DNA of 5,296 nucleotides. Source: Bacteroidales bacterium (GTDB lineage: Bacteria > Bacteroidota > Bacteroidia > Bacteroidales > WCHB1-69). Positions 1 to 5,192 of the stretch are shown here, one piece after another. A program made the translations under genes and the position numbers. A model generated the notes under the pieces. That model made no database searches. It was not told where the DNA came from and saw only the letters and a program-made list of their open reading frames with translations. Location: the NCBI GenBank assembly GCA_031273515.1, contig JAISRU010000244.1:1-5296 (forward strand). The letters run 5' to 3'. The number at the start of each line of letters is the position of its first letter. Position 1 is the stretch's first letter.

Positions 1-67
1 TTTCTATTGATATGAATGTCCTACGGACATTTGAGTTTCCCCGTCAGGGGATACATATCAATAGAAA
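1..67. repeat. Foldable palindromic repeat (three-way junction type)
   Basis: A perfect 14-bp inverted repeat (1-14, TTTCTATTGATATG, against 54-67) encloses two smaller hairpins. One is at 15-31, a 7-bp stem AATGTCC/GGACATT with loop TAC. The other is at 39-50, CCCC/GGGG with loop GTCA. In single-stranded DNA or RNA the unit would fold as a closing stem with two arms. The left arm starts at the first base of the window, so the stem could extend further out. It lies downstream of the minus-strand operon and has no T-tract in the right place to be a simple intrinsic terminator. I infer a REP/MITE-like dispersed repeat. The complementarity is seen directly; the family and the mobility are inferred. 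Confidence 0.7.
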
Positions 68-92
68 ATGCGATGCCTCCCCAAAACCATAT

Positions 93-109
93 TGTCCGTA
101 GGACATTCA
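93..109. repeat. Inverted second copy of the repeat core
   Basis: These 17 bases are the exact reverse complement of 13-29. Each copy contains the 13-bp palindrome TGTCCTACGGACA, or its complement with the centre inverted. The similarity continues loosely outside the core: a T-rich then C/G-rich stretch flanks both copies. Two copies in opposite orientation 80 bp apart suggest a paired repeat, as seen for REP-type elements mobilised in trans by tyrosine (Y1) transposases. No such transposase gene is in this window. Confidence 0.6.
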
Positions 110-144
110 CCTGCGACGACCTCTCCAAAAGCAAATACCTACCA

Positions 145-202
145 CGTCATCCTCCTTTTTTCCCTGACGACACGGCAGGGTGGGGACTTACAATGACGGC
201 GT
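145..202. repeat. REP-like fragment with CGTCAT / ATGACG ends
   Basis: CGTCAT at 145-150 and ATGACG at 193-198 form short inverted ends around an inner CCCTG/CAGGG pair (162-166 and 176-180). The right end, CAATGACGGCGT (191-202), is repeated exactly at 4904-4915 in the spacer at the other side of the window. It is followed in both places by a GCGTCCG-AGG motif and then TTTCAATT. This supports a dispersed repeat fragment and not coding sequence. Together with 1-109 it accounts for most of the gene-free stretch 1-215. No terminator with a proper U-tract for the minus-strand operon could be identified there. Confidence 0.4.
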
Positions 203-215
203 CCGCAGGTAACTT

Positions 216-2948
216 TCAATTCTCCATTAAATAATTCTTCAGCTGATAGACATATACATTCTTCGAGATATTTCCATTGCGCAGTATGTGTAAGGTATCG
301 ACTCGACTTATGCGCTCGAAATACAGGGAAATCTCTTCAGGATGCATAAAATCATAGTCGTCTGTTATGTACCATGCATCCATTCCTTTGCTGAAACCTC
401 CGCGTAGAGGATTTATCCATGCGTATTTATGGACGTCTTCTATTGCTCCGATCGTCAATACGCTTCTGTTCGACGGTTTTGCAACGTATCTGTCTAAATT
501 TGCCGCGGGATACCACCGCGATGCTATCACAGGAGCATTACGTTGCATCTTCCCCTGTTTCTCCATCGACTCTGATAAACGGGAAAACGCTTCTCCCGTC
601 TTTTCCCATGCGGACAATTCTATGCTGAAATCAGGTATGTCGTGATCCTTTAGAGACAAAACACCATACCTGTATTGTATGCCGAATAAAACTGCTGCCA
701 ATAACAGTATAATCCCCCAGATTTTTGCCTGTATCCACAATCCTTTCCTGCCTTTCTCCCATTTCTCTGTGATAAAGACTGCTACAGGGAAAATCAATGC
801 AGTATATCCGGGAGCGCTCCAATGCGGTAAAATGCTGCGGAATAAAGAGAAAAACAAAAACATCAACACTAACGGAATCCCCGTACAGTAAAAGAAACGA
901 CTGTAATTCGACATGCGGCTCTTTCGGAACAGGGAAAGGAAAAAGACATAATAAATCATCCCGAAAAGAAACGGATTATTGTACAGAAAACTCCCCGTCA
1001 ATTCCCGACCAAAACAGGAAAAACAAACTTCCGAAAACAAACTCAGCCGACCTCCATGAAACACAAAACTGATGAAATCGTTCTTCATATTCCAGTAAAA
1101 GACAGGCAACAAACAAATCAGTGAAATCACAACGGCAAGATACAACTGCCATTTCTTCAGCCAGCATCTTTGGAAGAAAACAATATACATTCCGATGCCC
1201 GTCCACAGAAAAACAGCGGTATATTTCGACAATAAAGCGCATCCGATACACAACCCCAACAAAAGCAGTCTGTTTGACTTTTGTTTTGTGGGTTCTCCGC
1301 TGAAAATCGAAACGGCTATCCGTAAACTCATCAGCCAGAAAAACAGCAAAGGCGCATCGGGTAAAATAAATGTTCCGGCAAGCAGCGACACATAAGGAGA
1401 AATACAAAAAAGAAACGCCGCCGTAAATCCTGCTCGACTGCCATGTATCTGTTCCCCGATCTTGAAAACCAGCATCAAGTTGATACTCCCCAAGACAATC
1501 GCCCCTAAACGGATAAAAAAATCCGAATCGAGCAATACATTCAGTGTTGTCAGTTGTATCAGCCAGCCCGTCATGGGAGGATGATCGAAATGACTGAAAT
1601 CGGGAAACAAAGCAAATAATCGATAATAGACTTCATCATTGGTCAATTCTATATTCGCCCCGACAAAGGCTCGAATGATAATCGAACAAAACAAAAGAAC
1701 AACAAACTGTATTCGGTAGGGCTTCCCCAGAAACGTTTTGATGCGCTGTCTGTACCGATTTCGTTTTCTGTAATAAAGTCCGAAGCCGATCAGCAGGAAT
1801 ATCCCCAAGACGGCAGTTCGTTTTAAACAGGTAAGTCCCCGATTGACTGCGTAACGGGATGTGTTCACCACACAGGGACTATCCGAAAGAACAACAGGAT
1901 TGAAAAGATATAAATTGCTGTCTTTGTCTTCTATTTCTATTCGGATGTAAGTGTCTGTTGTGTCGAAAATGTATGCCGCCGACCGACTTAAAAGCGTTGT
2001 ATCTTTCAGTTTACCACCCTGTCCGACGAACCGAATTACCGAAACAAGCGTATCCAACTCAACCCAAAGCGTATCTCCTTGCATGCTGATCGACGTCGGA
2101 TGAACTAAATTCGCATTACGCTCTGTTTTCACCCGATAACTTTCGTCCGGTTTAAGATGAACTTTTACGCCATAATGTTTGCCTGCCTTCAGGGTCTGAA
2201 TAATATCGTAACGGGCAAGAGATGAGGTATTGACTACGGTCAGATTGACGCTCACCTCGTCCATTTTATTCAATTTATGCATGTCGTCATTGGCGAGCAG
2301 GACAGCATAGTATCCCGAAGACAAAGCGCTGTCCCAGTGTCCGACGGAAGTCCGATAATGATTTAAAACCTCAATAGCATCGTAATTGGAAAGAATCGAA
2401 AAGTCGGCTTCCTCAAATCCATTGGCGAATTTGGGATGATTGACGGTCAAAAATCCCGTTGTACTTCTCAGATGATTCAACACATATTGTTTATGACTCA
2501 AGGTTTGAAAAAAGAAGAAATCCAACCATGAAACTTTCTCCGCTCCCAAACACAAATGATGCCTCTTCTTGACATTGAACCCATGTTCGTAAACAGGGAT
2601 CGAAGCAATATTCTCCTTGTCAACATACGTAATTTTCTGATAATTCGAGATGCCTATATGCGTATATCCCATTTGCTGATAGCGTTCAAAGATACTGTCG
2701 ATATTGGTATGTTTTCCGTCGGTGAAGCCGCCCCAGCTGCGACTGTGCGCATGAAAATTGGCAATCATCCACGAAGTATCCATCTCCTGATAGGGATTGT
2801 AATACCTGTTTCCCGCAAATGGTTTCGGTTCGGAAAAATCATATATCGGCGACACAAAATAAGGTATGAACAGCAGAATTACCGCCGACAAAATCAAAGT
2901 CAGCAGTCCATAGAACCCGTATTTTATTCGTTTACGATTTTTCGACAT
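216..2948 (-). CDS. PHP-type metallohydrolase fused to GT39/ArnT-like membrane glycosyltransferase
   Basis: This is a 910-residue two-part membrane protein. Residues 1-10 are basic and residues 11-33 form a signal-anchor helix. Residues ~60-265 are a PHP-like domain with FHAHS (H66, H68), TDG (76-78), GAE (E137), NHP (H171) and DDMH (D222, H224), followed by a beta-rich stretch to ~360. A helix at ~378-393 and a strongly basic loop (394-412) lead into a polytopic GT39/PMT_2 region of about ten helices. It carries NDE (437-439), DHPP (455-458), LPDAPLLFFW (529-538) and PHWSAPGY (708-715), then a soluble tail (~760-910). GT39 enzymes transfer sugars from polyprenyl-phosphate donors at the periplasmic face. 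By the positive-inside rule the PHP domain is also periplasmic. The substrate is unknown; an envelope lipid or glycan is plausible. It starts 5 bp after the SRPBCC stop, so it is probably the third gene of the pyrE operon. The usual TDH ligand motif of PHP domains reads SNY (101-103) here. Family calls are firm for GT39 and good for PHP. Confidence 0.9.
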   Translation of the reverse strand: MSKNRKRIKYGFYGLLTLILSAVILLFIPYFVSPIYDFSEPKPFAGNRYYNPYQEMDTSWMIANFHAHSRSWGGFTDGKHTNIDSIFERYQQMGYTHIGISNYQKITYVDKENIASIPVYEHGFNVKKRHHLCLGAEKVSWLDFFFFQTLSHKQYVLNHLRSTTGFLTVNHPKFANGFEEADFSILSNYDAIEVLNHYRTSVGHWDSALSSGYYAVLLANDDMHKLNKMDEVSVNLTVVNTSSLARYDIIQTLKAGKHYGVKVHLKPDESYRVKTERNANLVHPTSISMQGDTLWVELDTLVSVIRFVGQGGKLKDTTLLSRSAAYIFDTTDTYIRIEIEDKDSNLYLFNPVVLSDSPCVVNTSRYAVNRGLTCLKRTAVLGIFLLIGFGLYYRKRNRYRQRIKTFLGKPYRIQFVVLLFCSIIIRAFVGANIELTNDEVYYRLFALFPDFSHFDHPPMTGWLIQLTTLNVLLDSDFFIRLGAIVLGSINLMLVFKIGEQIHGSRAGFTAAFLFCISPYVSLLAGTFILPDAPLLFFWLMSLRIAVSIFSGEPTKQKSNRLLLLGLCIGCALLSKYTAVFLWTGIGMYIVFFQRCWLKKWQLYLAVVISLICLLPVFYWNMKNDFISFVFHGGRLSLFSEVCFSCFGRELTGSFLYNNPFLFGMIYYVFFLSLFRKSRMSNYSRFFYCTGIPLVLMFLFFSLFRSILPHWSAPGYTALIFPVAVFITEKWEKGRKGLWIQAKIWGIILLLAAVLFGIQYRYGVLSLKDHDIPDFSIELSAWEKTGEAFSRLSESMEKQGKMQRNAPVIASRWYPAANLDRYVAKPSNRSVLTIGAIEDVHKYAWINPLRGGFSKGMDAWYITDDYDFMHPEEISLYFERISRVDTLHILRNGNISKNVYVYQLKNYLMEN

Positions 2949-2953
2949 GCTTT

Positions 2954-3364
2954 TCAGTGTATTGTTTCGGCTTCAATCCGAACATAATCGACCATCATAT
3001 CCATAAACTTCTGCAAAGAAGGCGTAACAAGCAGCTTGAGTGTAAAAGGCATATCTAATTTTGTTTCTGCTTCCAATTCGCAATTGTTTTCTGCTGTTGG
3101 AGAGATGAAAAACCGAATGGATACCGCTTTGAGCATAGTATTTCCTATGTCATAAGTTACGGAAGTACATGGGATTTGTTCCTGTATATTGATTTTGATT
3201 TGTCCAAGTCCCTCGATTGCAAAAGAACAGCTGTCTTGAGTTGCTTCCCATTGCTTGATTTTATCGGCAGGCATGTATTTTGCGATATTATTGCAATTTG
3301 TCAGCAGATCAAAGACGCGGTTTTCGTCTGCGATTATCTTTACTTTTTTACTTTTTAGTTCCAT
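2954..3364 (-). CDS. SRPBCC-fold (START/polyketide-cyclase-like) protein
   Basis: This is a small soluble protein of 136 residues without signal peptide or membrane helix. Its pattern fits the SRPBCC helix-grip fold: an opening strand (about 3-12), a short helix with VFDLLTNCNNIAKYMP (17-32), a run of alternating beta strands from about 45 to 108, and a long C-terminal helix (about 109-134) that would close the ligand cavity. That length is typical of single-domain members. SRPBCC proteins bind hydrophobic or otherwise bulky ligands; no ligand or catalytic residue can be assigned here. It begins 2 bp after the pyrE stop codon and ends 5 bp before the PHP-GT39 start, so all three are very likely one mRNA with coupled translation. 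From general knowledge, an SRPBCC gene beside pyrE recurs in Bacteroidales, which hints at a housekeeping link that is not understood. Confidence 0.85.
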   Translation of the reverse strand: MELKSKKVKIIADENRVFDLLTNCNNIAKYMPADKIKQWEATQDSCSFAIEGLGQIKINIQEQIPCTSVTYDIGNTMLKAVSIRFFISPTAENNCELEAETKLDMPFTLKLLVTPSLQKFMDMMVDYVRIEAETIH

Positions 3365-3366
3365 GT

Positions 3367-4005
3367 TTATTTAAATTGTTCTGCCCATGCGGCAGGGTCT
3401 TTGCTCCATTGGTCGAGCGTTTGTGTTTCATTTGTCTGAATATATCCTTCCAGAGCGGCTTCCTGTACCAAGACGGCATAATCGGTCAGCGTATGCAATG
3501 GCAGACCAACTTCTTCAAACCGCTGATTGGCAATCGGTAAATTGTAGGTGAAGATCGCCGCCATGCCTTGCAGAACACAACCCATCTCCTTGAGTACCTG
3601 AGCAACTTTCAGACTGCTTTGTCCGGTAGATACCAAATCTTCGACGATTGTTACTTTTTGTTTGGGGTATACGACTCCTTCCACGATATTGGTCAGCCCG
3701 TGCTTTTTTTCTTCGCTGCGGACATACACAAAAGGCAACCCCAGACGTTCTGCCACTAAAACGCCTTGAGCGATAGCTCCTGTAGCCACTCCTGCAATCA
3801 CTTCGGTATCGGGATAGTGTTTGGTGATGATTTCCGCAAGACCGTCGCGAATAAAAGTGCGGACATCCGGATAGGAGAGCGTTTTACGATTATCGCAGTA
3901 AATGGGCGACTTTAATCCCGACGCCCATGTAAAAGGTTGCGTTGGATTGAGCTTTACCGCTTTGATTTTCAATAAATGTCGGGCGCAATTTTTAGATAAT
4001 TCCAT
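3367..4005 (-). CDS. pyrE: Orotate phosphoribosyltransferase
   Basis: PyrE converts orotate plus PRPP to orotidine 5'-monophosphate and pyrophosphate, the fifth step of de novo UMP synthesis, in the cytoplasm. The 212 residues match the usual bacterial length. Visible motifs are the orotate-side segment ASGLKSPIYCDNR (28-40), the GVATGAIAQG turn (72-81), the flexible catalytic loop RSEEKKHG (96-103), and the PRPP-binding signature VTIVEDLVSTGQSS (118-131) with its paired acidic residues E122 and D123. All key residues appear intact. The start ATG is chosen because it gives the normal N-terminus and lies about 20 nt below the predicted transcription start; the leader is A/T-rich with no clear Shine-Dalgarno, usual for Bacteroidota. 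It is the first gene of the minus-strand operon and is divergent from the Nudix gene with only 23 bp between start codons. No attenuator-like leader is present. Confidence 0.97.
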   Translation of the reverse strand: MELSKNCARHLLKIKAVKLNPTQPFTWASGLKSPIYCDNRKTLSYPDVRTFIRDGLAEIITKHYPDTEVIAGVATGAIAQGVLVAERLGLPFVYVRSEEKKHGLTNIVEGVVYPKQKVTIVEDLVSTGQSSLKVAQVLKEMGCVLQGMAAIFTYNLPIANQRFEEVGLPLHTLTDYAVLVQEAALEGYIQTNETQTLDQWSKDPAAWAEQFK

Positions 4006-4028
4006 TCGTTATGATTTAAATTTTTCAA

Positions 4029-4655
4029 ATGCAAAGATATAATCTTTTTTACAATCAACAAGTTTTGTCCGTAATAAAAGACAAACACATTGACACAACG
4101 CTTATAAACGACAGAAATTGTTTTCCCTTTCATTCCGATTTAGATATGCACGGACTTCTTACCACATTTTTGTCGGGGGATGAGTCTGTATGGATTACGT
4201 ACAAAAATCGTCGGGAGGAAGTCAGGATTTGGGACAGACTGAGATTTTTCTTTCTATTTCATAAGGCGGCGGGAGGTCTTGTTATAAAAGAAGATGCGTT
4301 GTTGAGTATCTTTCGTTTCGGTTGTTGGGATTTACCAAAGGGACATGTCGAAACAGGCGAAAAAGACAGCGTTGCAGCCATGCGGGAAGTTAGGGAAGAA
4401 ACAGGCATTTCCCGTCTTTTGATTACCGAAGATTTAGACTATACGCATCATATTTATCCTTTAGAGGATCGATTTGTCCTGAAAGAGACCCATTGGTACA
4501 AAATGCAGACTTCCGACAACAACAAACCTGTTCCTCAAAAGGAAGAAGCAATTGAAGACGTCCGGTGGATACCTCTGAAAAACATAGACCTCATTCTACA
4601 AAACACCTATCCCTCGTTGATTGATTTATTGAAAAGATTATTGTCTGAACTCTAA
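4029..4655 (+). CDS. Nudix hydrolase with N-terminal extension
   Basis: A 208-residue cytoplasmic protein. Residues ~80-208 are the Nudix domain. The Nudix box GHVETGEKDSVAAM then REVREETGI (105-127) matches GX5EX7REUXEEXGU exactly, with the metal-binding glutamates E120, E123 and E124 in place. A strand AGGLVIKED (81-89) and WDLPKG (100-105) precede it in the usual order. Nudix enzymes hydrolyse nucleoside diphosphates linked to another group; the substrate cannot be read from the sequence. The first ~78 residues form an extension that I recall from related Bacteroidales proteins, which also open with a short aromatic strand resembling YNLFYN (4-9). That supports this ATG over a later one. 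No clear plus-strand promoter or Shine-Dalgarno is seen in the 23-bp gap, so the transcript may start within pyrE or be nearly leaderless. Confidence 0.9.
   Translation: MQRYNLFYNQQVLSVIKDKHIDTTLINDRNCFPFHSDLDMHGLLTTFLSGDESVWITYKNRREEVRIWDRLRFFFLFHKAAGGLVIKEDALLSIFRFGCWDLPKGHVETGEKDSVAAMREVREETGISRLLITEDLDYTHHIYPLEDRFVLKETHWYKMQTSDNNKPVPQKEEAIEDVRWIPLKNIDLILQNTYPSLIDLLKRLLSEL
4032..4061 (-). promoter_or_regulatory. Bacteroidota-type promoter of the pyrE operon
   Basis: Read on the minus strand, TATCTTTG (4039 down to 4032) is a perfect match to the -7 consensus TAnnTTTG. TTGTTG (4061 down to 4056) supplies a -33 element with 16-19 bp between TTG and the TA of the -7 box. The predicted start of transcription is about 4025, leaving a leader of roughly 20 nt before the pyrE ATG. 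The promoter lies entirely within the first eleven codons of the divergent Nudix gene, so the two units probably interfere with each other. Confidence 0.75.
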
Positions 4656-4716
4656 TTTATATTTCGACTACGCTCAATATCCATCTGATTAAATGATTGA
4701 CATGATTTTCGTTTAC

Positions 4717-4912
4717 CCGTCATTGCGAATTGCGAGGTACGAGCAATGTGGCAATTCAGAAATTGTCTAAATCAGGATTTAACTTAGCACACAGATGACA
4801 CAGATTGAACAGATGAACACAGATTTTTTATTACACAGATATCCACAGAGAAAAATCATGTTAATCTTTTAATCCTGTAAATCCTGATTCAGACAATGGG
4901 AAGCAATGACGG
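4717..4912. repeat. Nested palindromic composite element (about 196 bp)
   Basis: The outer ends are a perfect 10-bp inverted repeat, CCGTCATTGC (4717-4726) and GCAATGACGG (4903-4912). Inside is a longer one: the 20 bases 4762-4781 (beginning ATTGTCTAAATCAGG) and 4878-4897 are complementary at 19 of 20 positions. The left end also contains a local hairpin, GAATTGC (4727-4733) with GCAATTC (4751-4757). The core between the arms carries the ACACAGAT cluster. The nested mirror arrangement suggests a non-autonomous mobile or REP-type unit, or one repeat inserted within another. The pairings are seen directly; the mobility is inferred. No target-site duplication was recognised. Confidence 0.65.
4789..4840 (+). 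repeat. ACACAGAT repeat cluster
   Basis: The octamer ACACAGAT occurs exactly at 4789-4796, 4798-4805, 4817-4824 and 4833-4840, with a variant GAACAGAT at 4807-4814. Spacing is 9-10 bp for the first four units, close to one helical turn, then 16 bp to the last. It lies inside the nested palindromic element. Similar 'cacagat' strings are widespread in intergenic DNA of Bacteroidota and other phyla. No protein binding is claimed. Confidence 0.6.
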
Positions 4913-4918
4913 CGTGGG

Positions 4919-4971
4919 TATTTGCGTCCGTATGGCATTATCAATTATCAATTATCAATTATTTGCGTCCG
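4919..4971 (+). repeat. 12-bp direct repeat flanking the first heptamer array
   Basis: TATTTGCGTCCG occurs at 4919-4930 and again at 4960-4971, and both copies run on into a GGC (TATGGC after the first, AAGGC after the second). The 29 bases between them are almost entirely the TCAATTA array. A third, shorter GCGTCCG occurs at 199-205 near the left end of the window. This looks like a repeat unit of GCGTCCG-plus-heptamer-array that has been tandemly duplicated with different heptamers. Confidence 0.55.
4937..4961 (+). repeat. Heptamer tandem array TCAATTA
   Basis: There are three exact copies of TCAATTA (4941-4947, 4948-4954, 4955-4961), preceded by a partial copy ATTA (4937-4940). Simple heptamer arrays of this kind are typical of intergenic DNA in Bacteroidota and can vary in copy number by slippage. 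The unit differs from the next array only at its last base. Confidence 0.75.
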
Positions 4972-4976
4972 AAGGC

Positions 4977-5010
4977 TCATTTTCAATTTTCAATTTTCAA
5001 TTTTCAATTT
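4977..5010 (+). repeat. Heptamer tandem array TCAATTT
   Basis: There are four exact copies of TCAATTT (4983-4989, 4990-4996, 4997-5003, 5004-5010), preceded by a degenerate hexamer TCATTT (4977-4982). A related TTTCAATT string also forms the stop-codon region of the minus-strand PHP-GT39 gene near 214-221. Copy-number variation between strains is expected. Confidence 0.75.
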
Positions 5011-5016
5011 ATTTAT

Positions 5017-5048
5017 ACTTGTCTACTTGTTCACTTGTTCACTCGTCC
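5017..5048 (+). repeat. Octamer tandem array ACTTGTTC
   Basis: Four head-to-tail octamers are present: ACTTGTCT (5017-5024), ACTTGTTC (5025-5032), ACTTGTTC (5033-5040) and ACTCGTCC (5041-5048). A partial ACTAC follows to 5053. The outer units are diverged and the inner two identical, as in an ageing tandem array. It is the third micro-repeat type in about 115 bp. Confidence 0.65.
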
Positions 5049-5061
5049 ACTACAAGGAAAA

Positions 5062-5114
5062 TATCCCTATTAATGATGACTGAATACCCAGTAAAATCAC
5101 CATTAATAGGGATA
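5062..5114. promoter_or_regulatory. Long inverted repeat next to a promoter (candidate operator or hairpin)
   Basis: Arms 5062-5079 (TATCCCTATTAATGATGA) and 5097-5114 are complementary at 17 of 18 positions, and the outer 14 pair perfectly. The 17-base loop contains a small CTG/CAG pairing (5080-5082 with 5089-5091). The right arm ends 2 bp before the -33 TTG of the downstream promoter. No U-tract follows, so it is a poor intrinsic terminator. A binding site for a regulator of the secreted-protein gene, or a remnant palindromic element, fits better. The pairing is certain; the role is inferred. Confidence 0.6.
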
Positions 5115-5116
5115 GG

Positions 5117-5143
5117 TTGAATGTTTAGAAACGTCTACTTTTG
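5117..5143 (+). promoter_or_regulatory. Bacteroidota-type promoter of the secreted-protein gene
   Basis: TTG at 5117-5119 and TACTTTTG at 5136-5143 match the -33 and -7 consensus (TTG, TAnnTTTG) with 16 bp between them. Transcription would begin near 5150, giving a leader of about 40 nt before the ATG at 5193. The inverted repeat at 5062-5114 lies directly upstream. Confidence 0.75.
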
Positions 5144-5192
5144 CAACAGTAGTAAAGTCATCAATGTGATATAAATAAACTAACAAGATACG

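Larger units (their letters stand above)
4656..5060. other. Gene-free spacer composed of short repeats
   Basis: About 400 bases with no credible gene. The stretch begins with TTCGACTACGCTCAA (4663-4677), which resembles the end of a repeat common in Bacteroidota genomes and looks like a truncated remnant. After it come a nested palindromic element, an ACACAGAT cluster, two heptamer arrays and one octamer array, listed separately. Translations of this stretch are rich in repeated short peptides and show no domain. I see no RNA gene and no clear terminator for the Nudix gene in the first 60 bases. Confidence 0.75.

Noticed and set aside
162..180. Intrinsic terminator of the minus-strand operon
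   Set aside because: The stem is only 5 bp with a 9-base loop. On the minus strand it is followed by an A-run, not a U-run.
16..234. 72-codon plus-strand open frame in the left spacer
   Set aside because: It is a translation through the palindromic repeats, has no domain or start signal, and overlaps the end of the real minus-strand gene.
976..1407. 143-codon minus-strand open frame, and a similar plus-strand one at 2556-2987
   Set aside because: Both lie in other frames of the PHP-GT39 gene, which has clear domain motifs. Their translations show no family features.
4006..4028. Plus-strand promoter for the Nudix gene in the divergent gap
   Set aside because: TATGATTT near 4010-4017 is only a loose match to TAnnTTTG and no paired -33 TTG at suitable spacing was convincing.
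4937..5053. Possible CRISPR array
   Set aside because: Units are 7-8 bp and directly adjacent, with no spacers and no cas genes nearby.
5062..5114. Phase-variable invertible promoter
   Set aside because: The arms enclose only 17 bases and the promoter lies outside them, so inversion would not switch transcription.
4896..5120. 74-codon plus-strand open frame in the right spacer
   Set aside because: The peptide is a read-through of TCAATTA, TCAATTT and ACTTGTTC arrays (repeats such as INYQL and FNFQFSI). Such frames are common spurious calls in Bacteroidota.
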